Part shown: in pieces, positions 25,110 through 34,671 of the stretch
Layout of the letters: each line of letters starts with the position of its first letter
Position numbering within the stretch: position 1 is the stretch's first letter
DNA from: Histidinibacterium lentulum
GTDB taxonomy: Bacteria; Pseudomonadota; Alphaproteobacteria; Rhodobacterales; Rhodobacteraceae
Direction of reading: 5' to 3'
NCBI RefSeq assembly: GCF_003789055.1
Contig: NZ_ML119082.1
Location: 372,001-436,000 of the forward strand
DNA: 64,000 nt
Notes under the pieces: generated by a model
The model's database searches: none
Told to the model about the DNA's origin: nothing
The model's input: the letters and a program-made list of their open reading frames with translations, nothing else
Program-made: the position numbers and the translations under genes

Positions 25110-26087
25110 TCAGGTCGCGGAGGCCAGCATCGCCTCTGCATCGGCCTGGCCGGTCACGAGGTGGGTGACATAGCCGCCCCGGATCGCGGCCAGCGCCGCC
25201 GAGACCCGGTCGGCGCCGGTGGAGACCATGATGCCGGCCTGCCGCTCGCGCAGGCGGTCGAGGTCCACGCCCATCATCCGCTCGTCGAGAGGCCCGCGGA
25301 TCGGCGTCCCGGCCCGGTCGATGAAGCGCCCGCAGAGCACGCCGACCGCCCCCTGCCCCAGGTACCACGCGAGCTCCTGCCGCGTCGCCACGCCCGAGGA
25401 GACGACATGGCTGTCCTCGGTGCAGGAGCCCACCGCGAAGAGAGTCTTGGTGAACCCGTTCATCGCCTCGAGCTGCGCCGCGATCAGCGCCTCCTCGCGC
25501 AGGGTGCGGGCGATTCGCGCCTCGGACAGGATCGCGGGGACATGGAGGTTCACACAGCGCGCCGAGAACTTGCGCGCCACGTTGGAGGAACAGACATCGG
25601 CGGAGAACCCGTAGGGCGTGGCCATGGAGCCGACGAGCTGCAGGACGGTCAGGTCCTCGATCGGGCGCGGCTCCAGCGCCTCGGCCAGATCGTAGATCGT
25701 CTTGCCCCAGGCCACGCCAAGCCGGTCGCCGGGAGACAGAAGCGAGGGCAGCCAGTCCGCCGCCCCCCGCACCACGCGCGCCGCCGTATCCGGCGCGGCG
25801 CCGTCCATGTCGGGGAGAACGTAGGCGGCGGCCAGCCCGAAGGTCTCGCGCAGGGCCATGGCCAGGCGGTGGCCGGTGAAGGCCGCGGGTGCGAGGCGGA
25901 CCTGGACGTAGCCCCTCTCCCGCGCCTCCTGGAGGTAGTTCACCACCGTGGCGCGCGAGACATCGAGAACGCCGGCGATCTCGGTCTGGTTCAGGCCCTC
26001 CTCGTAGTAGAGCCACGCCGTCTCGACGACGATATCGTCGCCGGTGACCTGCCGTGACGAGCGTCGGGACGCGGGTGTCGGCATCAT
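25110..26087 (-). CDS. SorC/DeoR-type sugar-responsive transcriptional regulator 1
   Basis: A 325-residue SorC-family regulator. The N-terminal helix-turn-helix spans about residues 20-58 (TAWLYYEEGLNQTEIAGVLDVSRATVVNYLQEARERG). The rest is the sugar-phosphate-binding NagB-like domain with the family motif GDRLGVAWGKTIYDLA and LQLVGSMATPYG. Effectors of this family are usually phosphorylated pathway intermediates. The start ATG (two tandem ATGs) follows AAGGGGGG. The gene is divergent from the aldolase-dehydrogenase operon with two palindromic sites between them, and it is the natural candidate for control of the mtnK/mtnA, ABC, RLP and aldolase operons. Confidence 0.92.
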   Translation of the reverse strand: MMPTPASRRSSRQVTGDDIVVETAWLYYEEGLNQTEIAGVLDVSRATVVNYLQEARERGYVQVRLAPAAFTGHRLAMALRETFGLAAAYVLPDMDGAAPDTAARVVRGAADWLPSLLSPGDRLGVAWGKTIYDLAEALEPRPIEDLTVLQLVGSMATPYGFSADVCSSNVARKFSARCVNLHVPAILSEARIARTLREEALIAAQLEAMNGFTKTLFAVGSCTEDSHVVSSGVATRQELAWYLGQGAVGVLCGRFIDRAGTPIRGPLDERMMGVDLDRLRERQAGIMVSTGADRVSAALAAIRGGYVTHLVTGQADAEAMLASAT

Positions 26088-26113
26088 CCCCCCTTGAGCC
26101 AGATATCTACATC

Positions 26114-26138
26114 TGACAAGTTGCCGTGACTTTTGTCA
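26114..26138. promoter_or_regulatory. Divergent operator between SorC regulator 1 and aldolase-dehydrogenase
   Basis: TGACAAGTTGCC (26114-26125, half site) and TGACTTTTGTCA (26127-26138). The second is the exact reverse complement of the operator at 22292-22303. The spacing here is 13 rather than 19-20 bases. TTGACA on the minus strand within it could be the -35 of the regulator gene (autoregulation, inferred). Confidence 0.65.
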
Positions 26139-26160
26139 AACGGCAGAGAGGGCTTGCGAG

Positions 26161-28227
26161 GTGCGGCAGAACCGGTGGGACGAGGCGGAGGCGCGGGCCT
26201 TCGAGGCGGCGGCGGGCGAGGACGAGGCCGACCGGCTGCTGGGACTCCGGGTCTATTCCTCGCGGCTGATCGGGTCGGACCCGGATCTCGTCATGCATGG
26301 CGGCGGCAATACTTCGGTCAAGGTGCGCCGGCCCGACCTCTACGGAGAGATGCGGGACATCCTGCACGTCAAGGGCTCCGGCTGGGACCTCGACACGCTG
26401 GAGGCGCCTGGCCTGCCCGGGGTGCGGATGGACGCGCTCACGGGGCTGAGGGCGCTGGAGCGGCTTTCGGACGAGGACATGGTGAACGTCCAGCGCGCGA
26501 ACCTGATCGATACGACCGCGCCCAACCCCTCGGTGGAGACGCTGCTGCACGCCTACCTGCCCCATCGCTATGTGGATCACACCCATGCCACGGCGTTTCT
26601 CGTCCTGGCGAACCTGCCCGAGGCGGAGGCGATCATTGGCGAGCTCTTCGAGGGGCGGATGGCAGTGGTGCCCTACAGCATGCCGGGTTTCGCGCTTGCG
26701 AAGGCGGCGGCGGATGCTTTCGAGGCGCGTCGGGACTGCGAGGGCATGGTTCTGCTGAACCATGGCCATTTCACCTGGGGGCAGACGGCGAAGGAGAGCT
26801 ACGACCGGGTGATTGCGCATACGGACCTCGTCGAGGCGTTCCTTGCGGACCGGGCGAAGCGGCCGAACCGGGCGACGACCGTGGCGCGGGTCAGGGAGCC
26901 GCTGGACGGGGCGCTGGCGGAACAGGTCCTGCCGGTACTGCGCGGCGCGGTGGCGCGGGTGCGCGGGGACCATCACGGTGGCGCGGCGCGGCCCGTGGTG
27001 ACGGACCTGCGGGCGGGGGAGGAGGTGGCGTCGTTCCTCGCGACCGCCGATCTCGACGCGCTGGCGTTGAGGGGACCCGGCTCGCCGGACCATGTGATCC
27101 GCACCAAGGGTCGGGCGCTGGTGCTGCGCCGGGAGGAACTGGGCGGGCCGGAGAGACTGACGGCGAAGGTCGCGGCCTTCGCGGAGGCCTATCGCGGCTA
27201 TTTCGAGGGTCAGAACGCCCGGGTGGGCGGGATCAAGCGGCCTCTCGAGCCGCATCCCTGCCTTGCGTGGATCGAGGGCGTGGGGCTGGTCGGCCTCGGC
27301 AAGACCGCCTCGGCGGCGGCGGCGGCGGCGGATATCGGCGAGCAGACGGCGGAGGTGATGCGCCTCGGCGAGGCCGCGGGCGGGTTCCGGCCCATCGGGA
27401 CCGAGGACATCTTCGACATGGAATACTGGTCGCTGGAGCAGGCCAAGCTCGCCAAGGGCAAGGACGCGCCTTTTACCGGGCAGGTCGTGGTGGTCACGGG
27501 AGGCGCGGGTGCTTTGGGCCGGGCCATCGCGGCGGCCTTCGCCGCCGAGGGCGCCGCCGTGGCGCTGATCGACCGGGATGCCGCTGCCTGTGCCGAGGCG
27601 GCGAAAGGGATCAAGTGCGCCTTTCCGGTGACCTGCGATCTGGCCGAAGAGGGCGCGGCGGCGGAGGCCGTGGGCGCTGTCGTGCGGCGGTTCGGGGGGC
27701 TCGATATCCTCGTGTCGAACGCGGGCTTCGCGCCGCAGGGCAACATCCTGACGATGCCGGAGACGGAGATCAGGGCCTCGTTCGAGGTCAATTTCTTCGC
27801 CCATCTCGCCATGGCTCGGGCGGCGGCGCGGGTGATGGCGGTGCAGGGCACGGCGGGGCAGATGCTCTTCAACGTGTCGAAACAGGCGGTGAACCCCGGG
27901 CGGGGCTTCGGTGCCTATGGCCTGCCGAAATCGGCGACCTTCTTTCTGGTGAAGCAACTGGCGCTGGAGCTTGGCGAAGAGGGCGTGCGGGTGAACGGGG
28001 TGAACGCGGACCGCATCCGCTCGGGGCTTCTGACGGACGAGTTCATCGGCAGCCGCGCCGCGGCACGGGGTGTCACACCCGAAAGCTACATGGCGGGTAA
28101 CCTCTTGCGCGCGGAGGTCGAGGCGCGGCATGTGGCCGGGGCTTTCGTCGCCCTGGCGAAGGCGGAGCGGACCACGGCGCACGTGATGACCGTGGATGGC
28201 GGCAATATCGAGGCATCGCTGAGATGA
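26161..28227 (+). CDS. Bifunctional class II aldolase / short-chain dehydrogenase
   Basis: A 688-residue fusion. The N-terminal part (to about 400) is a class II aldolase/adducin domain with the zinc-site pattern YVDHTHATAFLVLANLP (two His) and NHGHFTWG. The C-terminal part (about 440-688) is an SDR with cofactor loop VVVTGGAGALG, SNAG and the catalytic Y-x-x-x-K in AYGLPKSATFF. Fusions of this kind (RhaD-type) cleave a ketose-1-phosphate such as rhamnulose-1-P into DHAP and an aldehyde and then oxidise or reduce the aldehyde. Here the expected substrate is the ketose-1-phosphate from MtnA, giving DHAP plus acetaldehyde or methylthioacetaldehyde. The start is GTG at 26161 with GAGAGGG eight bases upstream. 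Confidence 0.88.
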   Translation: MRQNRWDEAEARAFEAAAGEDEADRLLGLRVYSSRLIGSDPDLVMHGGGNTSVKVRRPDLYGEMRDILHVKGSGWDLDTLEAPGLPGVRMDALTGLRALERLSDEDMVNVQRANLIDTTAPNPSVETLLHAYLPHRYVDHTHATAFLVLANLPEAEAIIGELFEGRMAVVPYSMPGFALAKAAADAFEARRDCEGMVLLNHGHFTWGQTAKESYDRVIAHTDLVEAFLADRAKRPNRATTVARVREPLDGALAEQVLPVLRGAVARVRGDHHGGAARPVVTDLRAGEEVASFLATADLDALALRGPGSPDHVIRTKGRALVLRREELGGPERLTAKVAAFAEAYRGYFEGQNARVGGIKRPLEPHPCLAWIEGVGLVGLGKTASAAAAAADIGEQTAEVMRLGEAAGGFRPIGTEDIFDMEYWSLEQAKLAKGKDAPFTGQVVVVTGGAGALGRAIAAAFAAEGAAVALIDRDAAACAEAAKGIKCAFPVTCDLAEEGAAAEAVGAVVRRFGGLDILVSNAGFAPQGNILTMPETEIRASFEVNFFAHLAMARAAARVMAVQGTAGQMLFNVSKQAVNPGRGFGAYGLPKSATFFLVKQLALELGEEGVRVNGVNADRIRSGLLTDEFIGSRAAARGVTPESYMAGNLLRAEVEARHVAGAFVALAKAERTTAHVMTVDGGNIEASLR

Positions 28228-29012
28228 ACGACGATTACCGGGAACGGCTCGACTTCACCGTGGCGCTGGCGCGGGAGGCGGGCGCCTATGCCCATGCGCA
28301 GTTCCTGAAGCTGGAGACGCTGACTGTGGAGCGCAAGGGGCACCAGGACATGGTGACCGAGGCGGACCGGGCGACGGAGACGCTGGTGCGCGCGGCGCTG
28401 GCGCGGCGCTGGCCCGAGGACGGGATCGTGGGCGAAGAGCATGCGCGGGTGCATGGCACGAGCGGGTTCGACTGGGTGATCGACCCGATCGACGGGACGG
28501 CGAATTTCGTGTCCGGAATTCCCCATTGGTGCACAGTGATCGCCTGCTGCAAGGACGGCGTGCCGGTGGTAGGGGTGATCTTCGATCCCTGCACCGGGGA
28601 GCTGTTCCGCGCCTCGAAGGGCGGCGGGGCCTACGTGGGCGAGAAGCCCTTGAAGGTGAATGCCGCGACCTCGCTGAGCGAAGGGTCGATCTTCGCGGGC
28701 GTTTCGGGCAAGTCCGATCCGAAGGTCGCGGCGACGCTGATCGCGGAGATCCTGGGCGCGCGGAGCCTGTTCTTCCGAGCCGCCTCGGGCGCGCTGGGGC
28801 TCGCCTATGTGGCGGCGGGGCGGCTGCTGGGCGGGGTCGAGGACCGGATGAATTCGTGGGACTGCTTCGCGGCGCTGCTGATGCTCGAAGAGGCGGGGGG
28901 GCGGCACCAGGGCTATCCTCCCGGGTCGCTCGACACGGGCACCAAGGTGGTCGCGGGCGGGCCGGGCGTGCATGACGCGCTCGCCCGGATCGCCGCGAAG
29001 GTCTACGGCTGA
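28224..29012 (+). CDS. Inositol-monophosphatase-family sugar phosphatase
   Basis: A 262-residue Mg-dependent phosphatase. The metal-binding motifs are complete: GEEHA (about 72-76), DPIDGTANFVSGIPHWC (about 88-104) and WDCFAALLMLEEAGG near residue 213. Family members hydrolyse inositol-P, fructose-1,6-bisphosphate, nucleotide and sugar phosphates. Its start overlaps the aldolase-dehydrogenase stop by ATGA, so it serves the same pathway, perhaps removing dead-end phosphosugars. The specific substrate is unknown. It ends 4 nt from the convergent epimerase gene. Confidence 0.88.
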   Translation: MNDDYRERLDFTVALAREAGAYAHAQFLKLETLTVERKGHQDMVTEADRATETLVRAALARRWPEDGIVGEEHARVHGTSGFDWVIDPIDGTANFVSGIPHWCTVIACCKDGVPVVGVIFDPCTGELFRASKGGGAYVGEKPLKVNAATSLSEGSIFAGVSGKSDPKVAATLIAEILGARSLFFRAASGALGLAYVAAGRLLGGVEDRMNSWDCFAALLMLEEAGGRHQGYPPGSLDTGTKVVAGGPGVHDALARIAAKVYG

Positions 29013-29016
29013 AAGG

Positions 29017-29865
29017 TCAGATCAGCCCGTACTGACGGGCTTTTCCACGCAGGAACGGCAGGCCGTTCTCCATGACCTCGGCCTCGCTTTCGGCCACCGG
29101 GCGCCAGACGGAGAGGCCGTAGGCGAGCTGCGGCGGCATGTCGATGAAGCTTTCCATGGCGAGGCCGCCGTCGAAGCCGATGGCCTTCAGCGTGGCGAAG
29201 ATCTCGTCCCACCCGACGGTCCCCCATCCTGGCGTGCCGCGGTCGGACTCCGACAGGTGGATGTAGCGCAGGTGCTCGCGGGCATCGAGGATGCCCTGGG
29301 CGATGCCCTTTTCCTCGATGTTCATGTGGTAGGTGTCGAGGTGGACGAAAAGCGTATCGGACCCGATCCGCTCGATCATCTCCACGGCCTGCGCGCCGGT
29401 GTTGAGAAGGTGAGTCTCGTAGCGGTTCACCGGCTCGATCCCGAGGAGAAGGCCAAGGGATTTCGCATGGGCGGCGGCCTCGGTCAGGGCGCGGGCGACG
29501 TTGTCGAGTTCCCCTTGCGTGGGCGGAAGGCCCGACCGTTCGCCGATGCCCCCGTAGATTACGCCCGACAGGGCCTCGGCGCCGATGGCGGCGGCCTTGT
29601 CGAGGGCGGTTTTCAGGAAATCCACCGCGCCCTCGGGATTGCGGGAGGCCCAGACCGCCTCGGGCAGGCCGAGCGAGCAGACGGAGCGCATGCCCGCGGC
29701 CTCGAGCGTGCGGCGGCTGTGGTCGGCATCGACCGAGGGCGGATCGAGAAGCGCGATCTCGAGGAAGTCCATGCCGTAGGAGGCGGCCCTGGCCACGGCC
29801 CTCTCGCATCCCTCGCGGTCCCAGCTCATGGTCCACATGCTGGTATGAACGCCGAAGCCCTTCAT
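29017..29865 (-). CDS. Ketose 3-epimerase-like TIM-barrel protein (sugar phosphate isomerase/epimerase family)
   Basis: A 282-residue xylose-isomerase-like TIM barrel. The four metal ligands of tagatose/allulose 3-epimerases are in recognisable contexts: Glu in GIEPVNRYETHLLNTG, Asp in VHLDTYHMNIEEKG, His in IHLSESDRGTPG and Glu in LAMESF. The family epimerises free ketoses at C3. An in-frame GTG lies one codon before the ATG; CAGGG precedes both, and I prefer the ATG. The gene is downstream of SorC regulator 2 (25-nt gap), so it belongs to the second sugar module. Confidence 0.85.
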   Translation of the reverse strand: MKGFGVHTSMWTMSWDREGCERAVARAASYGMDFLEIALLDPPSVDADHSRRTLEAAGMRSVCSLGLPEAVWASRNPEGAVDFLKTALDKAAAIGAEALSGVIYGGIGERSGLPPTQGELDNVARALTEAAAHAKSLGLLLGIEPVNRYETHLLNTGAQAVEMIERIGSDTLFVHLDTYHMNIEEKGIAQGILDAREHLRYIHLSESDRGTPGWGTVGWDEIFATLKAIGFDGGLAMESFIDMPPQLAYGLSVWRPVAESEAEVMENGLPFLRGKARQYGLI

Positions 29866-29890
29866 CACCCTGCCCTTTCGTTCCGGTGGC

Positions 29891-30847
29891 TTACATCTCT
29901 TCGAGGATCGCGCGGGCGAGGGTCTCGTCGATCAGGAGGCGATTGACGAAGCCCGCGCGCAGCACGGCAAGGGTGGCCGCGGCCTTGGTGGCGCCGGCGG
30001 CGGTGATCAGGACGTCCATCTCGCCCATCTCGGAGGGCTTCACGCAGGGCGTGCAGCGGTTCAGCGGGATGTCCGCGACGGCGCCGTCGGCGGTGAAGAA
30101 GACGCCGCAGCAATCGCCCACGACACTGTTGCGGCGCAGCTCGGCGATCTGGGCGGGGCTGAAGAGGCCCGCCTCGAAGAGGATGGCGCCGTCCCGGCAT
30201 TCGCCCACGCTCATCAGCGCGTGGGAGGCGTTACGGGCGACGGTGAGCGTCTCGCGCACGAGGCGCTGCTCGAGGATCGTGACGCAGGCTTCCTCGCTGT
30301 CGGCGACGAAGGGCGCGGGCAGGAGCATGGCGCGGCCGCCGGTCTGGGAGGCGAGGCGGATGCACACGTCGCCCGGCGCGGTCCGCGAGGCATGGGTGAC
30401 CGAGCCCATGAGCGACACGAAGGTGAGGTTGCGGTTCACGAGACCCGAGAGATTGTCGGCCATGGCCGAGAGCGTGCGGCCCCAGCCGACGCCGATCACC
30501 CGCGGCTTGTCGCCAGATCCGATCCGGGCGAGGTAGGTGGCGGCGAGGATGCCCACGGCGGTGCGTTCGTAATCGTGGTCGGCCGTGGGCGCGGGCACCG
30601 GAGCGACCTGAACCTCGGCGAGTCCGAAGGCCTCGGCGAGGCGGTCGGCGAGAAGCAGCGTTTCGGAGGTGCGGTGTTCGAGCGAGATCCGCACGAGGCC
30701 CTGCTCGCGGGCGTCGGCGAGCATCCGGTTGACCTTGAAACGGGAGATGCCGAGCCGGTCGCTGACCTGCTGCTGGCTGAGGTTGCCCACGTAATAGAGC
30801 CATGCCGCCTGCACGATCTCGTCGTCCTGGCGCTTGCCCGTCAACAT
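29891..30847 (-). CDS. SorC-type sugar-responsive transcriptional regulator 2
   Basis: A 318-residue SorC-family protein. The helix-turn-helix is at about 12-50 ([36 protein letters not shown]), and the effector domain contains [20 protein letters not shown] and [19 protein letters not shown] eight bases before the ATG fixes the start. It is divergent from the second ABC importer operon, with a perfect GTGCAG/CTGCAC palindrome between, and is likely both autoregulator and local repressor or activator of that operon. Confidence 0.92.
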   Translation of the reverse strand: MLTGKRQDDEIVQAAWLYYVGNLSQQQVSDRLGISRFKVNRMLADAREQGLVRISLEHRTSETLLLADRLAEAFGLAEVQVAPVPAPTADHDYERTAVGILAATYLARIGSGDKPRVIGVGWGRTLSAMADNLSGLVNRNLTFVSLMGSVTHASRTAPGDVCIRLASQTGGRAMLLPAPFVADSEEACVTILEQRLVRETLTVARNASHALMSVGECRDGAILFEAGLFSPAQIAELRRNSVVGDCCGVFFTADGAVADIPLNRCTPCVKPSEMGEMDVLITAAGATKAAATLAVLRAGFVNRLLIDETLARAILEEM

Positions 30848-30891
30848 GCGGCCGGCCTCCTCTCTCGCCCGCAGGTCCCGCGGAAAACCGC

Positions 30892-30947
30892 TTGACCGTT
30901 GCCCCTGAGGTCATACAGTTATCGTCACATAGGTGCAGTCGCTGCAC
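30892..30947. promoter_or_regulatory. Operator GTGCAG-TCG-CTGCAC and promoter of the second importer operon
   Basis: A perfect 6-bp-arm palindrome, GTGCAG-TCG-CTGCAC, lies at 30933-30947. TTGACC (30892-30897) with TACAGT 16 bases later is a possible plus-strand promoter just upstream. The palindrome differs from the TGACA-type operator of the other module. The remaining leader (30948-31122) is GC-rich and shows no gene. Confidence 0.6.
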
Positions 30948-31122
30948 AAGTGTTGGGTGGCATGGCATCTCTGTGCGGACGAGGTCCGGAACCGGCTTCC
31001 AGAGGAGGGTCGGGCGCACCATCCGGCGCGCCCGGCGCGGAGGACGGCGGCAAGGCGTGGCAGGGCGCGACCGACCCCTGCCGGAGATCCCCCGCGAGGA
31101 CGGGGCAATTGGGAGAAAGACA

Positions 31123-32103
31123 ATGAAGACATCCGTTTCGATTCTCGCCATGGCGGCGGCGACCATCGGCGCGCCGCACTTCGCGGCCGCCCAGGACGCG
31201 CCGACCATCGCCACCGTGGTCAAGATCGCCGGCATCCAGTGGTTCAACCGCATGGAAGAGGGCGTGAACCAGTATGCCGCCGACACCGGCGCGAACGCCT
31301 TCCAGGTGGGCCCCGCCCAGGCCGATCCGCAGCAGCAGGCCGCGCTGATCGAGGACATGATCGCGCAGGGCGTCGATGCGCTCGCCGTCGTGCCGATGTC
31401 GCCCGAGGCGCTGGAGCCCGTGCTGGGCCGCGCGATGGAGCAGGGCATCGTGGTCATCACCCACGAGGCCGCCAGCCAGCAGAACACCATGTACGACATC
31501 GAGGCCTTCGTGAACGAGGACTTCGGCGCGAACCTGATGGAGCAGATGGCCCAGTGCATGGGTGGCGAGGGCGAATACGCTGTCTTCGTCGGCTCGCTGA
31601 CCAGCCAGACGCACAACCAGTGGGTCGACGGCGCCATCGCTCATCAAGAGGCGAACTACCCGAACATGACCCTCGTCGGCGACAAGAACGAGACGTTCGA
31701 CGACGCGCAGCAGGCCTACGAGGCGGCGCAGGAAGTCATGCGGGCCTTCCCGAACGTGAGGGGCATGCAGGGGTCCGCCTCCACCGACGTGGCGGGCATC
31801 GGCCTCGCCGTGGAAGAGCGCGGGATGGAGGATGCAACCTGCGTCTTCGGCACCTCCCTGCCCTCGATCGCGGGCCAGTACCTCGAGACCGGCGCGGTCG
31901 ACGGCATCGGCTTCTGGGACCCCTCCGTCGCGGGCTACGCGATGAACAAGGTCGCGCAGATGGTGATGAACGGCGAGGAAGTCACCGACGGGATGGACCT
32001 CGGGCTTGAGGGCTACGAGAACGTCACGCTCGACGGCAAGGTCATCTACGGCCAGGCCTGGGTGAACGTGAACGCCGACAACATGGCCGACTACCCCTTC
32101 TGA
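31123..32103 (+). CDS. Sugar ABC transporter substrate-binding protein (RhaS/LsrB-like)
   Basis: A 326-residue periplasmic binding protein with a signal peptide ([25 protein letters not shown]). Features of the rhamnose/AI-2-type branch of RbsB proteins are [36 protein letters not shown] and [23 protein letters not shown]. The ATG follows GGGAGAAAG. First gene of an operon with one ATPase, two different permeases and DhaKL. The ligand is probably a small ketose, deoxysugar or polyol, but this cannot be read from the sequence. Confidence 0.9.
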   Translation: MKTSVSILAMAAATIGAPHFAAAQDAPTIATVVKIAGIQWFNRMEEGVNQYAADTGANAFQVGPAQADPQQQAALIEDMIAQGVDALAVVPMSPEALEPVLGRAMEQGIVVITHEAASQQNTMYDIEAFVNEDFGANLMEQMAQCMGGEGEYAVFVGSLTSQTHNQWVDGAIAHQEANYPNMTLVGDKNETFDDAQQAYEAAQEVMRAFPNVRGMQGSASTDVAGIGLAVEERGMEDATCVFGTSLPSIAGQYLETGAVDGIGFWDPSVAGYAMNKVAQMVMNGEEVTDGMDLGLEGYENVTLDGKVIYGQAWVNVNADNMADYPF

Positions 32104-32181
32104 TCGTGGAATGCGGAGCGGTGGCACCGGCTGCCGCTTCGCCTTCCCCGATCGCGGGACATTCCTGGAATCCGGATCGTC

Positions 32182-33678
32182 ATGGGCTCGCCAGACTCCG
32201 CCGTCCTCGTCGAGATGACAGGCGTCACCAAGCGTTATGCCGGCGTCACGGCGCTGGACCGGGTGGATTTCGCCGTCCGGCCCGGCGAGGCGGTCTGTCT
32301 TGCCGGAGAGAACGGGTCCGGAAAATCGACGTTGATCAAGATCCTGTCGGGGGTGGAGCAGCCCAGCGAGGGCGCCATACGCATCGGCGGGGAGCAGATG
32401 AGAGGCCTCAACCCGCGCCGGGCCGCCTCTGCCGGGGTCATGGTCATCTTTCAGGACTTTTCGCTGTTTCCGAACCTGAGCGTGGCGGAGAACATCGCCT
32501 TCGCAAGCGAGCTGGCCGAGCACCGGCGGTTCTTCAACCGGCGCGCGGCACGGGAAACGGCGCGCAAGGTGCTCGACCGGATCGGGGTGGACATCCCGCT
32601 CGACGCGCGGCTGGAGCAGCTGCCGGTTGCGCACAAGCAGCTGGTGGCGATCTGCCGGGCTCTTGCCTGCGAGGCGCGGCTGATCATCATGGACGAGCCC
32701 ACGACGGCCCTGACCGAGCGCGAGGTGCGGCGGCTTCTGGGGATCATCCGGCTGTTGAAGGACGAGGGCGTGGCGGTCGTCTTCGTCAGCCACAAGCTGG
32801 CCGAGGTGCTGGAGGTCAGCGAAAAAGTCGTGGTGCTTCGGAACGGCCGCAAGGTGGCCGAGGGCCCGGCGACGGAGTTCAACGCGAGTTCCCTGACGCG
32901 CCACATGACGGGCCGCGAGGTGGCCGAGGCGTCGCCGGGGCCGTTCAACGGGGCGGGGGAGACGCTCCTGACCGTGGAGAAGCTCGACAAGCCGGGGGCG
33001 TTCCGCAACGTGAGCTTCGAGATGCGGCGCGGCGAAGTGCTGGGAATCACCGGGCTGCTGGGGAGCGGGCGGACCTCCCTGGCCAAGGCGCTCTTCGGAC
33101 TGGTGGCGCCCGCATCAGGGCGGATCACGCTCGACGGAGCGGACGTGCCGCTGGGCGATCCCGTGGCCGCAGCGCATGCGAGGATCGGTTATGTGCCGGA
33201 GGACCGGCTGACGGAGGGGCTGTTCCTGACGCAGTCGATCCTGCGCAACGTCGCGGTGGGCCGGCTCGACAGCCATGAGCGGCGCGGCTTTCTCGACATG
33301 ACGGGCCTTGTGGGCGAGGCAGCGGACTGGCTGGCGCGGCTGAAGGTCAAGACGCCGTCCATCGCTGCACCTGTCACCTCGCTGTCGGGTGGGAACCAGC
33401 AGCGGGTGGCGCTGGCGCGGTGGCTGTCGCGCGCGCCGAAGCTCCTGATCCTGAACGGGCCTTCGGTGGGTGTCGACGTGGGATCGAAGGCGGAGATCCA
33501 CGACATCATCCGCGATCTGGGGGCGCAGGGCCTCGGCGTGATCGTGATTTCCGACGACCTGCCCGAGCTTCTGGCCACCTGTCACCGCATCCTCGTGATG
33601 CGCGGCGGCGAGATGGTGGACGAGATCGAGGGCGGCTCGATCACCGAAGACGACCTTTCGCACAAGCTGGCCTCATGA
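32182..33678 (+). CDS. Sugar ABC transporter ATP-binding protein with a degenerate second NBD
   Basis: A 498-residue protein with two nucleotide-binding domains. Domain one is complete: AGENGSGKSTLIK, a signature region LPVAHKQLVAICRAL and Walker B LIIMDEPTTALTE. In domain two Walker A is GLLGSGRTSLAK (R replaces the catalytic K), the signature LSGGNQQRVALARWL is normal, but Walker B reads LLILNGPSVGVDVGSK, so both the magnesium-binding Asp (N) and catalytic Glu (G) are changed. Only one of the two ATP sites can therefore be hydrolytically normal. The start is weakly supported by GGAATCC, 78 nt after the binding-protein gene. Confidence 0.88.
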   Translation: MGSPDSAVLVEMTGVTKRYAGVTALDRVDFAVRPGEAVCLAGENGSGKSTLIKILSGVEQPSEGAIRIGGEQMRGLNPRRAASAGVMVIFQDFSLFPNLSVAENIAFASELAEHRRFFNRRAARETARKVLDRIGVDIPLDARLEQLPVAHKQLVAICRALACEARLIIMDEPTTALTEREVRRLLGIIRLLKDEGVAVVFVSHKLAEVLEVSEKVVVLRNGRKVAEGPATEFNASSLTRHMTGREVAEASPGPFNGAGETLLTVEKLDKPGAFRNVSFEMRRGEVLGITGLLGSGRTSLAKALFGLVAPASGRITLDGADVPLGDPVAAAHARIGYVPEDRLTEGLFLTQSILRNVAVGRLDSHERRGFLDMTGLVGEAADWLARLKVKTPSIAAPVTSLSGGNQQRVALARWLSRAPKLLILNGPSVGVDVGSKAEIHDIIRDLGAQGLGVIVISDDLPELLATCHRILVMRGGEMVDEIEGGSITEDDLSHKLAS

Positions 33679-34661
33679 CGTCCCTTCTTACCAGAAACGA
33701 AACGCTCGTTGCGGTCGTCATCGTGCTCTTCTGCATCCTCGCGGCAGTGTCGGACCCGAACTTCCTGACGGTCACGACGCTGAGCGACCTGCTGCGCGCC
33801 TCCATCGTGCTGGGCATCTTCGCCATCGGGGCGATGCTGGTGCTGATCTCGGGCGGGATCGACGTGAGCTTCACCGCCGTGGCGGTGTCGGCGATGTACA
33901 TGACAACGAAGTTCTCGCTGGCCTTCTGGCCCGAGATGCCCTGGTACCTGATCTTCACGCTTTCGGTGCTGCTGGGCGCCGGGCTGGGGGCGATCAACGG
34001 GCTCTTCATCGCGGGTTTCGGGCTCCCCACGCTGATCGTGACGCTGGGCACGCTGTCGGTGTTCCGGGGCTTTCTGCTGACCTTCGTGGGGTCGGACCGG
34101 ATTTCCGCCCTGCCGCCCGACATGCGGGAGTTCTCGCGCATGGTGATCGCGCGCGGCACGACGGAGGGAGGCGATTTCTACAACCTGCCGTGGTCCCTGG
34201 CCGCGCTGGTTGTCGTCGTCGGGCTTACCGCCTTCATCCTGCACAAGACCATGCTGGGCCGCTCGATCTTCGCCATCGGCGGGTCGGTGGAAAGCGCGCG
34301 GCGGATCGGGATCAACGTCCGGCAGACGCAGTTCTTCGTCTACGTCTACGTGGGCGCGCTGGCGGGGCTCGCGGGCATCCTGCACGGGTCGATGAACCGG
34401 ATGGCCGACCCGTTCAGCCTTGTCGGGCTGGAGCTGTCGGTGATCGCGGCGGTGGTTCTGGGCGGCGCGCGGCTGATCGGAGGTTACGGGACGATCACCG
34501 GAACGCTGCTGGGTGTGGCGCTGATCGTGCTGGTGCAGAACAGCCTGATCGTGATCGGGATTCCATCGACGTGGCAGTCGGTGACCATCGGCGCGCTGAT
34601 CCTGCTGGGCACGGGTCTGCCGGCCTATCAGGCCAAGCGCGCCGCGGCGCGCGCCGGGTGA
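33675..34661 (+). CDS. Sugar ABC transporter permease 1
   Basis: A 328-residue RbsC-type permease with about eight to ten hydrophobic helices. The family signature is ISGGIDVSFTAVAVSAMYMT, and GFGLPTLIVTLGTLSVFRGFLLTF follows. The start overlaps the ATPase stop (ATGA). With the next gene it makes a heterodimeric channel, as in RhaP/RhaQ or LsrC/LsrD systems. Confidence 0.9.
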   Translation: MTSLLTRNETLVAVVIVLFCILAAVSDPNFLTVTTLSDLLRASIVLGIFAIGAMLVLISGGIDVSFTAVAVSAMYMTTKFSLAFWPEMPWYLIFTLSVLLGAGLGAINGLFIAGFGLPTLIVTLGTLSVFRGFLLTFVGSDRISALPPDMREFSRMVIARGTTEGGDFYNLPWSLAALVVVVGLTAFILHKTMLGRSIFAIGGSVESARRIGINVRQTQFFVYVYVGALAGLAGILHGSMNRMADPFSLVGLELSVIAAVVLGGARLIGGYGTITGTLLGVALIVLVQNSLIVIGIPSTWQSVTIGALILLGTGLPAYQAKRAAARAG

Positions 34662-34671
34662 GGAGAGAGCG

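Noticed and set aside
30948-31122. A short upstream peptide or riboswitch before the second binding-protein gene.
   Set aside because: No start with a ribosome site and no recognised riboswitch core; only general GC-rich stems.
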